Assembly (NCBI RefSeq): GCF_012273515.2
Contig: NZ_CP050975.2
Coordinates: forward strand, 8,804,001 to 8,868,000
From: Streptomyces sp. RPA4-2
GTDB taxonomy: Bacteria > Actinomycetota > Actinomycetes > Streptomycetales > Streptomycetaceae
DNA: 64,000 nucleotides
Direction of reading: 5' to 3'
The notes beneath the pieces are model-generated. The model saw only the letters and a program-made list of their open reading frames with translations. It searched no databases and was not told where the DNA came from. A program made the translations under genes and the position numbers. Below are positions 54,085 through 63,576 of this stretch, one piece after another; position 1 is the stretch's first letter, and the number at the start of each line of letters is the position of its first letter.

Positions 54085-54390
54085 CTACCTCATCTTGTCC
54101 CGAGCGAAGAAGGCGGTCGCTTTTCCCAGAACCTCGATCGTGGCCTCCTGCTCGCGAACCTTCCGCCGCAGCCGGACCAGCTCCTCACGCTCCGCAGTGG
54201 TCAAAGCCCCGGCAGGCCCCTCACCGCGGTCGACCTTCGCCTGCTTCACCCACCCCCGCAGCCCTTCCGGACTCACACCCAAATCCCTCGCGACCTCGGT
54301 GACCGTCTTCTCCGAGGACAACGCCAAGGCGACCGCGTCCCGCTTGAACTCGGCCGTATACCGCTTACTCATATTGCTCTTGCCGCTCAC
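54085..54390 (-). CDS. IS3-family OrfA (HTH_Tnp_1)
   Basis: This 101-residue protein, or 95 from an internal ATG complementary to 54370-54372, begins MSKRYTAEFKRDAVALALS and has TVTEVARDLGVSPEGLRGWV then a leucine-zipper-like LVRLRRKVREQEATIEVLGK. It binds the IS ends in IS3 elements. Intact. Confidence 0.9.
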   Translation of the reverse strand: MSGKSNMSKRYTAEFKRDAVALALSSEKTVTEVARDLGVSPEGLRGWVKQAKVDRGEGPAGALTTAEREELVRLRRKVREQEATIEVLGKATAFFARDKMR

Positions 54391-54468
54391 TACCTGTGAC
54401 TGCTTCCTCCGGGACCATCCGTCCCAGTATCAAGCTGTCCGACCGGCAGGGGGTGCCTCTGTGTCCTG

Positions 54469-55515
54469 TCAAGGTGTGGCGGCGGGAGATTGGGCTCGTC
54501 GTTCGTCGGCGAGCATGACCTTCCAGACATGATCGGCCAGGCGACGCTTCAGGCAGCGCTTGGCCTCCTTGCTGGTCTTCCCTTCGGAGACTTTCCGCTG
54601 GTAGTAGGCGTGTCCGGGCGAGTTGGGCATACGGATCTGGACGACGGCGATGGTGTGGAGCACGGAGTTGAGCTGCCGGTCACCAGAGCGGGAGAGTCGG
54701 TGGCGGGACTTGTCCGCGCTGGCGATCTCCACGGGAGCAGTGCCGGTGTAGTTCGCGAACGCCGCGGCGGTGGGGAAGCGGCTGGCCCGTCCGACTCGGG
54801 CGATCAGCCGTGCGGCCAGCACCGGGCCGATGCCCGGGGTTTGCATGAGCGTGCTGTCCGCAGCGGCCACGAGCTCCTCGAGGTGGGCGGCATTGGCAGC
54901 CAACTGCTTGTCGAGCGCGCGGACCTCGGCCACGAGGTCGCGGGCCAGGCCCTTGCGGACCTTCTCCACCGGGCCGGCGGGCCGGACGGTGCGCAGCAGG
55001 GCAGCTGCCTGGTCGGCGGACATCTGCTCCGGGGCGCCTCCCGGCAGCAGGTCCCGCAGCAGCGCGTGCAGCTGGTTGACGGCGCGGACCCGCGCCTGGG
55101 CGAGGTTTACCCGCCGCTCGTCGAGCATGGCCAGGGCGGTGGAGTGGTTCTCGGCTTCCACCTCCCGGCCGTCGCCGTGCAGGTGGGCCACGGTTGCGGC
55201 GGCGGCCGCGTCGATCTGGTCGTTCTTGCGTCCGCCGCCGCGCGAGAGCTCGCGGACCCGGCTGGTCGCCGTGGCGGGGACGTCGATGACGCGCTCCCCT
55301 CGGGCGATCAGCCACTGGACCAGGTGCCGGCCCAGTCCGTTGGCGTTCTCCACCGCCCAGCTGCGCTGCGGCCACTGCCGGGCCCAGCGCAGCAGGCGCC
55401 GGTACTCCGACAGGCTCGACCGGATCGTCACCGACGACAGCTGTTGCTGGCTGTCGGCGGCCACAGCGGCAGCGGTGTGGGTGGACTTGTGTGGATCAAC
55501 TCCGAGCAGTACCAC
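54469..55515 (-). CDS. IS110-family transposase
   Basis: A 348-residue protein from GTG 55515: VVLLGVDPHKSTHTAAAV, then VENANGLGRHLVQWLIARGE, RKNDQIDAAAAATVAHLHGD (DEDD residues) and the C-terminal domain MQTPGIGPVLAARLIARVGR, TGTAPVEIASADKSRHRLSR. The frame is open another 70 codons upstream, but the protein homology starts at this GTG. It is intact and unrelated in detail to the two broken IS110 copies. It lies beside a monooxygenase gene that has lost its 5' half. Confidence 0.9.
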   Translation of the reverse strand: MVLLGVDPHKSTHTAAAVAADSQQQLSSVTIRSSLSEYRRLLRWARQWPQRSWAVENANGLGRHLVQWLIARGERVIDVPATATSRVRELSRGGGRKNDQIDAAAAATVAHLHGDGREVEAENHSTALAMLDERRVNLAQARVRAVNQLHALLRDLLPGGAPEQMSADQAAALLRTVRPAGPVEKVRKGLARDLVAEVRALDKQLAANAAHLEELVAAADSTLMQTPGIGPVLAARLIARVGRASRFPTAAAFANYTGTAPVEIASADKSRHRLSRSGDRQLNSVLHTIAVVQIRMPNSPGHAYYQRKVSEGKTSKEAKRCLKRRLADHVWKVMLADERRAQSPAATP

Positions 55516-55739
55516 GGGACGGTGCTCCCAACAGGTGCGTGACCGACAGGGACGTCCACGGCCGACACTCCGACTTCCGGAACCAAACGGGCCGGGACAC
55601 GCCTCTGTTGAGTCAGGCCGCAGACGGACGCCGGGTCGGTGGCACACCCCCGGAGAGCCAGCCTCGGAAGGCGGCAGGAACCTCACGAGCCATCCGATCC
55701 GGCGTCCTACGGAGACGCTACGAGCGGCCAACTCGACCG

Positions 55740-56208
55740 CGCTCCGCTACAGCCATACAAGTCGGAACCTCAGACCTGGCACACGAACCTGGACCTGGCC
55801 GACGTCGAGGCCGTGCGATCAAGCCTGCTGGCTTTGTTCGATGGCTGGGCCACTCCCGTCCTCGACCTCCTCCGCCACGGCACCGCTTTCGTCCACCGCC
55901 CCCTCTACGTCCTGCCCGTGTCCCACACCTGGGCCCACGTCCCCGGGGTGACGCTGCTGGGCGACGCCGCCCACCTGATGCCCCCCATTGGGGGCGGGTG
56001 CGAACCTCGCGATGCTGGAAGGCGCAGAACTCGCCGAGTCCATCGCCGCCGTCCCCGGTCCTGGAGATCTGGACAAGGCCGTCCGCGCCTTCGAGGACCA
56101 GATGTGGGCACGGGCCGGCAGGTGGGCGAAGATCACGACGGCCGGTCTGGAACGCCTCGTGAGCCCGGACCCCGCTCAAGCCCTCGCCGTTTTCGACGAA
56201 GTCCAGCC
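55740..56208 (+). pseudogene. FAD-dependent monooxygenase, C-terminal half, frameshifted
   Basis: FDGWATPVLDLLRHGTAFVH, RPLYVLPVSHTWAHVPGVTL and LLGDAAHLMPPIG match the FAD-binding GDAAH region of TetX-type aromatic hydroxylases. At the G-run 55985-55996 the frame shifts, and ANLAMLEGAELAESIAA, AVRAFEDQMWARAGRWAKIT and QALAVFDEVQP complete the C-terminus. The N-terminal Rossmann GxGxxG part is missing on the IS110 side. Confidence 0.75.
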
Positions 56209-56269
56209 ATCCTGGCTGCCAAGCGCGAGAGCACCAGCACCAGCAGCTCGCCACGGCTTCATGGGGCAG

Positions 56270-56435
56270 TACGGCACCGTCCCTTCCGGCAAAACCACCG
56301 CCGTCGCGCGCACCCCTCGGCCGTCCTCGAACAGAAGGTCATCGTCGACGAGGAACGCCATCCCCTCGGGAATCGTCGGTTTCCCCGACAGCCCCCAGGA
56401 CTCCCAGCCCTCACTGGAGTAGAACGTCAGCTCCA
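56270..56435 (-). pseudogene. N-terminal scrap of a transposon-type integrase or unknown protein
   Basis: From ATG 56435 leftward: MELTFYSSEGWESWGLSGKP, then IPEGMAFLVDDDLLFEDGRG and VRATAVV. It resembles the N-terminus of large Streptomyces tyrosine recombinases (recall only). The sequence then runs antisense into the monooxygenase relic, so it is cut off after about 55 residues. Confidence 0.4.
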
Positions 56436-56578
56436 TGCCCCCGACCGTACGGACGAGACACAGCTCACCACACCCCACAAGTGACTTCGAGCAGTAGCCC
56501 AAATAAGGTCCGCGACGCAGGGTTGAACTCCAGGGCTTCGCTGAAGTCGAACGGGCAGATGTTTGTCTCGTGGCCGCA

Positions 56579-57565
56579 TCAGGCGGCTCCCCCGGGCATG
56601 GGCACGACGTTGGTGGTGTCCACGGCCCGGCGAATGGCCTTGGCGAGGCTGACGGCAACACCGACGGCCCAGTAGTGGACGAAGAACAGGCGTGGTTCGT
56701 CGGTGAGGTTGTGATGGTGCACCTCGACGAGTTCGACGCCACCGCGCCGCAGGGCCACGAGGACGGGCTGGACCTCCTTGGCGATCATGACCAGGTCACC
56801 GCTGAGGGCGGCCCTTCCACCGCCGAGCGGCTGGAAGCTGACGGAGGTGGTGGCACCCAGTCCCGGAGGCAGGATCACAGGGCCGTCGGCGACGGTCTCG
56901 CGGCGGACATAGGTGCACCTGTAGATCTCGCCGTCGGTGGCGCCCTTGACACCCAGGGCGGCGTCGATCGCGGCGGTGTTCAGGTCGACGGGCGGCGAGG
57001 AGGTGGTGGTGGGTTCGGCGGGCGGAGTGCCAGTGCAGTCGAATGCGGCGCGCAGACCGCGGGCGACGGTGACCGGATCATGGCCGTGGGCATGCAGATG
57101 AACCCACCAGACTTCCGGCTCGTGGGCGAGCAGGTGCTTGTGGATGGCGGTCTGCATGATCCCGTGCTCCTGCAGGACGTCACTGAAGTGCTGCAGTTCC
57201 CGCTCGGTGACCACGGCGTCGCCCATCAAAAGCGTGCTGTGGTCCGCGTACCGGACGAAGGACACGTGCGAGCCCAGGACGAGCGCGGGATTGATCCGGA
57301 TGCCGCGGGAGAAGACTGTGAGGTCCCGGCGCGGCAAGCCCGTGTGGTACATGAACCGCCTTATGTCACCGGGTCGGCCGAGAGCCTCGCCCACGTCCGC
57401 CCAATCCGCCAGCTTGGTCATCACCGGTTCGACCAGGGCGCGGTCCTGCGGTCCGGGGGACAGGGCGCGGGCCCCGGCAGGCACACCGGCGAGTACGGGC
57501 GCAAGGGCTGCCGCAGCCAGTACGCGGCGCCGGGAGCGGGTGTCCTGCTGTCGCTCGTTATCCAT
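56579..57565 (-). CDS. Exported DUF1259 (LppY/LpqO-like) protein
   Basis: The 328-residue protein begins with a possible Tat signal (TRSRRRVLAAAALAPVLAG, cleavage after ARA near residue 34). Two related halves follow, each with an HxHxH-type motif: WWVHLHAHGHDPVTVARGLR and VELVEVHHHNLTDEPRLFFV, typical of the duplicated DUF1259 domain. The halves also share LVLGSHVSFVR and TSVSFQPLGGG strands. The family is extracytoplasmic and its function is not established. The gene is intact and stands alone. Confidence 0.85.
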   Translation of the reverse strand: MDNERQQDTRSRRRVLAAAALAPVLAGVPAGARALSPGPQDRALVEPVMTKLADWADVGEALGRPGDIRRFMYHTGLPRRDLTVFSRGIRINPALVLGSHVSFVRYADHSTLLMGDAVVTERELQHFSDVLQEHGIMQTAIHKHLLAHEPEVWWVHLHAHGHDPVTVARGLRAAFDCTGTPPAEPTTTSSPPVDLNTAAIDAALGVKGATDGEIYRCTYVRRETVADGPVILPPGLGATTSVSFQPLGGGRAALSGDLVMIAKEVQPVLVALRRGGVELVEVHHHNLTDEPRLFFVHYWAVGVAVSLAKAIRRAVDTTNVVPMPGGAA

Positions 57566-57589
57566 GTCCTATGCCTCCTGGCGCGATGG

Positions 57590-58587
57590 AAGCACAGGAG
57601 ACCGCGCGGACCGCTGATCGGCACAGCCACAACCCGCCAGGTGGGCTAACTGACTGCCGCCTATGGACCGGGGCTATACAGCGGCTCGCCGCGCGAGCCA
57701 TTGAGGCCATCCCAGCCAGCGTCTGCCGGACATGCCGTGGCGGCCGAAGGGGGACCCCTCGCCGAGTGGTGTGGTCATACGGACCGCGTGGCTCCGCTCA
57801 GGATCGTGGCGGAAGACGCCTGTCGGCCCGCGTCCAGGCTGTCCGTGCTGCCCGCAGCCGTCAGCAGCACGATCCGGCACGGAGGTGGCTGCGCCGCCCC
57901 GTTGACCTGCACAGTCGTGAACTCCGCATTGCTGTACCACTTCGCGGGACGCGATGGAGCGTTTGGGCACCGTCTTGTCCGACCACGGCGAGCGGGAAGC
58001 CCGGCTGCTGCGGGAAGCCGGGCTGCTGCTATCCGCCGCCTCCCTTGCCGCAGAAGAAGCGGCCTCGGCGGCTGTCACGTGCGCTGAGGGCGCCGGTTGG
58101 GCTGGTGGCTGCTGGGGCATGGCGTGGGGTTCCGCACCTCTCGGGCCAGTCGGATAGTGGACGCACGAACAGCTCGCCGCCTTCCAGGCAGTCATCGAGG
58201 CCCGCTGGCCCTGCCGTTCGCCACTGTCGTGCTCGGCATCCCCGTGACCGTCACCGCCATCCAGGACCGGCCCGGCAGCGGCATCGCCGCCCGGTGCCGT
58301 TGTTCCTCATGAGTGATGTCCTCCGATCGTGACCTGGCATGCGTCTCACTGAAGCGGCGGTGACCGGCGCCGCTGGACGAGGGCGCTGCGGGGCCTTCCG
58401 GTGTTGACGGAGTACGGCCGGGGGGAGGGTGGGGCTTCGACGTGTGCGATGTCCTCTTGATTGTCTGTCAGGCAAGATCACGGTTGTGGCATGAGTGTCG
58501 ATTATGTGTAGGCGACATGGATAATCTGTGTTCCCGTCCGGTTCCCTTCTGCTGTGTGGTGCCGGTCAGCACCAAGAGGAGGATGCC
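57590..58587. other. About 1 kb without a confident gene
   Basis: Several frames are open, but none has consistent protein character. Short stretches such as MERLGTVLSDHGEREARLLR (57954 onward) and WTHEQLAAFQAVIEAR (about 58145-58192) look like relics of hypothetical genes. I see no intact gene, RNA or IS end here. Confidence 0.4.
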
Positions 58588-58920
58588 GTGGGGAACACCC
58601 CTGACGTCCTGCCGGACCAAAGTCCCGAAGAACCGGGGGACCTCGAGGAAGCAGGAGTGGCAACGGAAGAAGCCGCTGCGGCTCGTGTTCCTGTCCGCCG
58701 TCGCTTGCGCGCAGACACTGAGCCCTGCCGGCGCCTCGGGCACGCGTCAGGCAGCCTGCCTGCCGGGCGGAAACCGGTTCGTGCGACCACCCCCAGGCCG
58801 CGCACCAGGCAAGGAGACGGTGTACGTGTACGACGAGGAAGCGGCCAGGGAGCGGTTCCTTCAGGCGGGGTGCAGCCCCGAGGAGGCCGACACGCTGGTG
58901 AATGCAGGCATCGATCCTGA
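58588..58920 (+). CDS. Possible small ORF with strong Shine-Dalgarno, overlapping next gene
   Basis: GTG 58588 is preceded by AGGAGG with 5-nt spacing and opens a 110-codon frame: GNTPDVLPDQSPEEPGDLEE, then RVPVRRRLRADTEPCRRLGH. It overlaps the following gene in another frame. The Shine-Dalgarno is the best in the area, but GC content at third positions favours the other frame. Either a real small Pro/Arg-rich protein or a coincidence. Confidence 0.3.
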   Translation: MGNTPDVLPDQSPEEPGDLEEAGVATEEAAAARVPVRRRLRADTEPCRRLGHASGSLPAGRKPVRATTPRPRTRQGDGVRVRRGSGQGAVPSGGVQPRGGRHAGECRHRS

Positions 58921-60358
58921 CATCGTCGGAGCTCATGCCCGCGACGCCGTGGGCTTCGCCTCCGCCGCCGCCTTTCACGATCTGCCCGACCTCAACCACT
59001 ATCTGCAGGCCGCGGGCGGCGATGCGGACGAGGCCTTCAAGCAGTGGGCGAAGGACTCCGTGGAGGGTCCCTTGTACGAAGGGCAGGACGACGACGCAGA
59101 AGCGGACGAGGGGTGCGACGGCGAAGGGAAAGACGAAGACGACGGCGAGAACGCTCGCGGCGTCTACGGATGGGTGAGCGCCTACATCACCCATGTCGGC
59201 GCGGGGGAGTACTCCATCGAGCTGTACGACGATCTGGGCTTGCCGGGCAACGCTGCTTACGTGGACACACTGACCTTCTCTGTACCCGCCACGATGCCTG
59301 CCGGCTCGCCGGCCGACCGGGATGCCCAGGTCATCAAGGCGGCCACCGAAGAACTCGCCGACTACGGATGCATCCCGGCCTCCGACTTCCAGGGCAGCGG
59401 CGACAGTTTCAGCGTGCAGGTCCGCGCGAGCGACCACGCCCGGCAGTGGCTCGAGGACCAACGGCCGCCGGCAGAAAATCTCGAACTACTGCTGGCCGGG
59501 CTTGAGGGCCTGGTGGACGATCTGACGACCACGCATCCAGGCCGCGACCGGCCCTGCATCGACACCATCCCGCACCCCCACCCGGGTCGGCCGGTCACGG
59601 CCCCGGACGGCGGCGCTCGCACCTCGATCGTCGGCTGGAGCGACCGGGAAGCCTTCCTGCAGGCAGTCGCTGCCGACGTGCCGGACAGCGTACGCCTCGA
59701 GCGATACCAAGGCGGCTGGTCAAAGCGCCTTGACGGGGCAGAAGACCTGAAGCATCCCCGGCTGCGGGGCCTGGAGCGGGTGCGGGCCGAAGCAGCCCAG
59801 CGCGATGGCGAACTGAGCGGCTTCACCGCCACCTTCCGCTCCGGTGACGTGGTGCACCACTACCAGGTGAGCGCCGACTGGGCCCAGGAACTGGACGAGT
59901 GCCTGGACGACTGGGAGATGCGTGTGAGGGGCGCGCGGGAGGAGCAGACCCGATTCCCGCACCTCAAGCAGTGGGGCCAGCATCTCTACCAAGCCCTGGT
60001 CGACGACGATCAGTTCATGGCGGCCGAAACACCCCAAGACCAGGACAGCAGGGGCGGGCATCTCGCCCGCAGCATGTTCGGCCCCGACTGCCCGATTCAC
60101 TCGCATGACATCCAGTGCGCCCTTGCCAACGCACGGGCGAAGCGGGCCGAAATCCTCCTCCAGCGGCAGCGGGCCCAGTGGCAGGCCGCCATCCCGGCCT
60201 GGGCAGCGCAACTGGCCACCTCGCCGGGCTTCCAACAGGGCACGACCGCGCAGCGCGCCATGCTCGCCAGCAACCTCCTGTACGCGCACCACCCCATGGC
60301 TGACACACCAGACCTTGTCCGCCTGCTGCGCACCGCGGCTGCCGACCTGCTGGCTTGA
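58826..60358 (+). CDS. Large hypothetical protein with acidic linker
   Basis: From GTG 58826 (AAGGAG 9 nt upstream) the frame encodes 510 residues. It is also open upstream to 58442, so a longer form starting near ATG 58583 is possible. The start (YDEEAARERFLQAGCSPEEA) is helical. An Asp/Glu-rich linker (QDDDAEADEGCDGEGKDEDD) precedes two beta-rich blocks (GEYSIELYDDLGLPG, DSFSVQVRASDHARQWL). The C-terminal 200 residues are helical, ending TPDLVRLLRTAAADLLA. No known motif or membrane segment is seen. Function unknown. Confidence 0.6.
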   Translation: MYDEEAARERFLQAGCSPEEADTLVNAGIDPDIVGAHARDAVGFASAAAFHDLPDLNHYLQAAGGDADEAFKQWAKDSVEGPLYEGQDDDAEADEGCDGEGKDEDDGENARGVYGWVSAYITHVGAGEYSIELYDDLGLPGNAAYVDTLTFSVPATMPAGSPADRDAQVIKAATEELADYGCIPASDFQGSGDSFSVQVRASDHARQWLEDQRPPAENLELLLAGLEGLVDDLTTTHPGRDRPCIDTIPHPHPGRPVTAPDGGARTSIVGWSDREAFLQAVAADVPDSVRLERYQGGWSKRLDGAEDLKHPRLRGLERVRAEAAQRDGELSGFTATFRSGDVVHHYQVSADWAQELDECLDDWEMRVRGAREEQTRFPHLKQWGQHLYQALVDDDQFMAAETPQDQDSRGGHLARSMFGPDCPIHSHDIQCALANARAKRAEILLQRQRAQWQAAIPAWAAQLATSPGFQQGTTAQRAMLASNLLYAHHPMADTPDLVRLLRTAAADLLA

Positions 60359-60493
60359 GACGACACGAGCGCAACGGATCGCCGGGACAGCGCGTCATCG
60401 CCTGTTCGCGGAGGGGGCGCCGCGAGTCCAGCCTGGAATTCAGCATGATCTAGCGCGGAACCCCGGGCGTTCGCGCCCGGGAGGAAACGCTTC

Positions 60494-61356
60494 TTAGAAG
60501 TCATCTCATTTGGTGGAGCCGGTAGGCTGCCGGTCATGGTGGGGATCGTTGAGCGGCTGGTGCCGGATGAGTTGTGGGAGTTGTTTCAGCGGGTGGTGCC
60601 TGAGGCTCCGTCGAGGCCTCAGGGTGGTGGACGGCGCCGGCATGGTGATCGTGAGGTGCTTGCCGCGATCGTGTTCGTGGCCACGTCAGGCTGCACGTGG
60701 CAGCAGTTGCCCACCGCTTCGTTCGGGCCGTCGGGGGCGACGGCTCATCGGCGCATTTCGGAGTGGACGAAGGCCAGGGTGTGGGCCAAACTCCACCGCC
60801 TGGTCCTCGACGAACTCGGCGCCTGTGGTGAGTTGGACTGGTCCCGCTGCGCGATCGACTCGGTGAACATGCGGGCCCTGAAAAGGGGGATCTGACAGGT
60901 CCGAATCCTGTCGACCGTGGCAAGTTCGGGTCGAAGATCCACTTGATCACCGAGCGGACCGGTCTGCCCCTTTCGGTGGCAATCTCGGGGGCGAACCTGC
61001 ACGACAGCCAGGCCCTGATTCCCCTCGTGCAAGGGATACCGCCGATCCGGTCCCGCCGCGGACCGAGGCGCCGCAAGCCCGCAAAGCTCCACGCCGACAA
61101 AGGCTATGACTACTCCCACCTGCGACGATGGATACGCCGACGCGGCATCCAGCACCGGATCGCCCGCAGGGGAGTCGAGTCCTCACAGCGACTGGGACGT
61201 TACCGCTGGACCGTCGAACGCACGATGGCCTGGCTCGCCGGCTGCCGCCGCCTCCACCGACGCTACGAGCGCAAAGCCGAGCACTTCCTCGCCTTCACAA
61301 GCATCGCCTGCACCCTCATTTGCTACCGCAGGCTCACCAATTGAGATGACTTCTAA
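60494..61356 (+). mobile_element. IS5-family element (863 bp), two-frame transposase
   Basis: The ends TTAGAAGTCATCTCA and TGAGATGACTTCTAA are inverted repeats. Between them is one transposase in two overlapping frames. The next IS starts immediately after this right end and uses its terminal TAA as target duplication. Confidence 0.85.
60536..61344 (+). CDS. IS5-family transposase made by -1 frameshift
   Basis: The first frame (60536-60895) gives ERLVPDELWELFQRVVPEAP, LAAIVFVATSGCTWQQLP and CAIDSVNMRALKRG. At AAAAGGGGGA (about 60881-60890) a -1 slip joins DLTGPNPVDRGKFGSKIHLI and continues HADKGYDYSHLRRWIRRRGI to WTVERTMAWLAGCRRLHRRY and RRLTN-stop at 61344. The DDE residues are DSVN, DKGYD and the E of VERTMAW. 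An A4G5 slippery run is usual for this IS5 group. Intact and probably active. Confidence 0.85.
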
Positions 61357-61365
61357 CTGATCGTT

Positions 61366-62174
61366 TCAGAATGCGGTGCGGAGGCGCCCCAAGCAGATCA
61401 TGCTGCAGGCGAGTTCGAGGAGGCCCTGGTGCAGGTCGGCTCGTATCTCGTACCGGTTGCGGAGGCGCTTGAACTGGTGGAGCCAGGCGAAGGCGCGTTC
61501 TACCACCCAGCGGGTCTTGCCCAGTCCGGAGCGGTGTGGGGCGCCGCGTCGGGCGATCTTCGGGGTGATTCCTCGGCTGCGCAGGAGTCGGCGGTACTTG
61601 TCGAAGTCATAGCCGCGGTCGGCGAACAGCCGCCGGGGACGATGGCGGGGACGGCCGCGCAGGCCCGGGATACGAGGAATGGCATCGAGCAGCGGCATGA
61701 GCTGGGTGACATCGTGCCGGTTCCCACCGGTCAGCGACACCGCGAGCGGGGTGCCGTGCCGGTCGACGATCAGGTGATGCTTGCTGCCGGGACGGCCACG
61801 GTCGACCGGCGACGGCCCGGTGTGGAGCCCCCTTTGAGGGCGCGGACGTGCGAGCCGTCGACGGCGCAGTCGTCCATCTCCAGCAGACCGGCCGCCCGCA
61901 GTTCGGTGAGCAGGGCGGTGTGCAGCCGGGGCCAGATGCCGGCTTCGGTCCAGTCCCGCAGGCGGCGCCAGGCCGTGACGCCGGAGCAGCCGACCAGTTG
62001 GCGTGGCACATCGCGCCAGGCCACGACGGTGCGCAGGACGTAGAGGATGCCCGCCGGCGCGATGCGGTCTGGTATCCGGCGCCGTCCCGCGTGGCGGTGT
62101 CGCCGCTCCGCGCAAGGCGGCAGCAGGGGCGCCACGTGCGCCCAGAGGTCATCGGGCACAAGATCGCTGTTCAC
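61366..62174 (-). CDS. IS5-family transposase made by -1 frameshift
   Basis: From GTG 62174: NSDLVPDDLWAHVAPLLPPC, GILYVLRTVVAWRDVPRQLV and LEMDDCAVDGSHVRALKGG. At the AAAGGGGG run (about 61831-61838 on the + strand, read inversely) the frame slips and gives GPSPVDRGRPGSKHHLIVD, LFADRGYDFDKYRRLLRSRG and WVVERAFAWLHQFKRLRNRY to LGRLRTAF. All three acidic motifs are present, so it looks functional. The stop lies 9 nt inside the left end. Confidence 0.85.
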
Positions 62175-62236
62175 GCACGGAAGCGTGCCAGAACAACGCG
62201 GTGGAGGTAGAGGGTTCCGCCCTGCATACTCGCCCG

Positions 62237-62596
62237 ATGAGCGACAGCACGCAGCCGGGCAGCTGGGACGGCCCCTGGTACCGCATCCGCGCGGAGCAGT
62301 TCGAGGCCGCATTCCTGCCGGATGCCGACGAGGACCTGGAGTCGGTGGACGACATCGACGTCGAAGTGAGGCTGCCCGACGGTTCGCGGTGGAGTGCGAC
62401 CATGTGCACGGTTGCCCGGGTCGAGGTCCTGATGAAGCGGTGGGCCAAGAGCGGAGAGGCCCTGGAGGGCCGCTACTACTGGTGCTCGGACGGTCTCATC
62501 GTCCGCGATGCCGGGGTCAGCAACATGGCCCAAGTCCTCGCCGGTCTCATCGAGAACGACGAATACAGACAGATCCTTCAGCGTCTGGAGGACTGA
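62237..62596 (+). CDS. Small hypothetical protein, IS passenger
   Basis: A 119-residue protein from ATG 62237: GSWDGPWYRIRAEQFEAAFL, EDLESVDDIDVEVRLPDGSR, WSATMCTVARVEVLMKRWAK, YYWCSDGLIVRDAGVSNMAQ. It is acidic and looks like a complete single-domain protein. It lies entirely between the IS terminal repeats, 43 nt before the right end, and is transcribed away from the transposase. I do not know the family; the sequence looks chromosomal rather than IS-related. Confidence 0.75.
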   Translation: MSDSTQPGSWDGPWYRIRAEQFEAAFLPDADEDLESVDDIDVEVRLPDGSRWSATMCTVARVEVLMKRWAKSGEALEGRYYWCSDGLIVRDAGVSNMAQVLAGLIENDEYRQILQRLED

Positions 62597-62689
62597 AGGC
62601 AACCACCCGGGTCTCCGCACCGCATTCTGAAACGATCAGTAAGTCAAGGCACTCTGACCAGCCCACACGACCCGTCCGACAGGCCCTAG

Positions 62690-63576
62690 GAGTTGTCGTC
62701 AAATGTCACGCCCACATCGAGGCGAGGGTGACGGCTGCTTGGTAGGACTCGGCGGTCTTGTCGTAGCGGGTCGCGATGCCGCGCCATTGCTTGAGGCGGT
62801 TGAAGCAGCGTTCCACGACGTTGCGCCGCTTGTAGACCTGCTTGTCGAAGGCCGGCGGACGCCCACCCCGGCTGCCGCGCCGGAGCCGGTTGCGGACTTG
62901 GTCCGCCCGCTCGGGGATGGTGTGCGGGATGCCTCGGTGTCGCAGCCAGGTCCGTATCGCGCGGGAGCTGTAGCCCTTGTCGCCGAGGACGTGGGCGGGC
63001 CGCACCCGGGGCCGTCCCAGCCCGGGACGGGGCACCCGGATCGCTTCCATCACGGCGGTGAACTGCGTGCAGTCGTTGGTGTTCCCGCCCGTGAGAGTGA
63101 AGGCCAGCGGGCGGCCGAGCGCATCGCAGGCAAGGTGGATCTTGCTGGTCAGGCCACCCCGCGAGCGTCCGAGTGCCGGCGGACAGAGCCCCCTTTTCGG
63201 GCCCCGGCCGCGTGCTGGTGGGCCCGCACGACGGTGGAGTCGACCGACACCAGCCAGTCGATGTCCCCGGCCGCGTCCGCCTTGGCCTGCGCGGCCCGCA
63301 GCATCCGCTCGAAGGTGCCGTCCTTGGCCCACCGGCGGAAACGGGTGTGCAGCGTGGCCCAGGATCCGTACCGCTCGGGCACATCCCGCCAGGCCGTGCC
63401 GGTGCGGAACTTCCACACGATCCCGTTGAGGACCCTTCGGTCGTCCAACCGCTTGCGGCCCCGCAAGGACGCGGGCAGCAACGGCCGGACGAACTCCCAC
63501 TCGGCATCGGACAGTTCATGACGACGTATCACCCGACCATGATCCACCACTCAAGATCATCATTTGACGACAGGGC
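62690..63576 (-). mobile_element. IS5-family element (887 bp) inserted at CTAG
   Basis: The ends share TGTCGTCAAATG in inverse orientation. The flanks are CTAG (62686-62689) and CTAG (63577-63580), a 4-bp duplication of the YTAR type. The right-hand CTAG holds the stop codon of the neighbouring membrane-protein gene. Confidence 0.85.
62706..63550 (-). CDS. IS5-family transposase in two frames
   Basis: The first frame starts at 63550: RHELSDAEWEFVRPLLPASL, GIVWKFRTGTAWRDVPERYG and WLVSVDSTVVRAHQHAAGAR. A frame change near 63190, at a GAAAAGGGGG run read inversely, leads to GGLTSKIHLACDALGRPLAF, VLGDKGYSSRAIRTWLRHRG and VVERCFNRLKQWRGIATRYD, ending SMWA-stop at 62706. Both parts are complete, so programmed -1 frameshifting is likely. 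Confidence 0.85.

Larger units (their letters stand above)
61357..62639 (-). mobile_element. IS5-family element (1,283 bp) carrying a passenger gene
   Basis: The ends are a 27-bp perfect inverted repeat (CTGATCGTTTCAGAATGCGG at the left, its complement at the right). The flanks are TAA at 61354-61356 and at 62640-62642. Inside are a two-frame transposase on the - strand and, divergently, a complete unrelated gene (62237-62596). Confidence 0.9.

Noticed and set aside
57571..58332. A 253-codon + strand frame after the DUF1259 gene.
   Set aside because: It is Arg-rich, has no domain, no ribosome-binding site and no consistent codon use. The interval is better described as relics.
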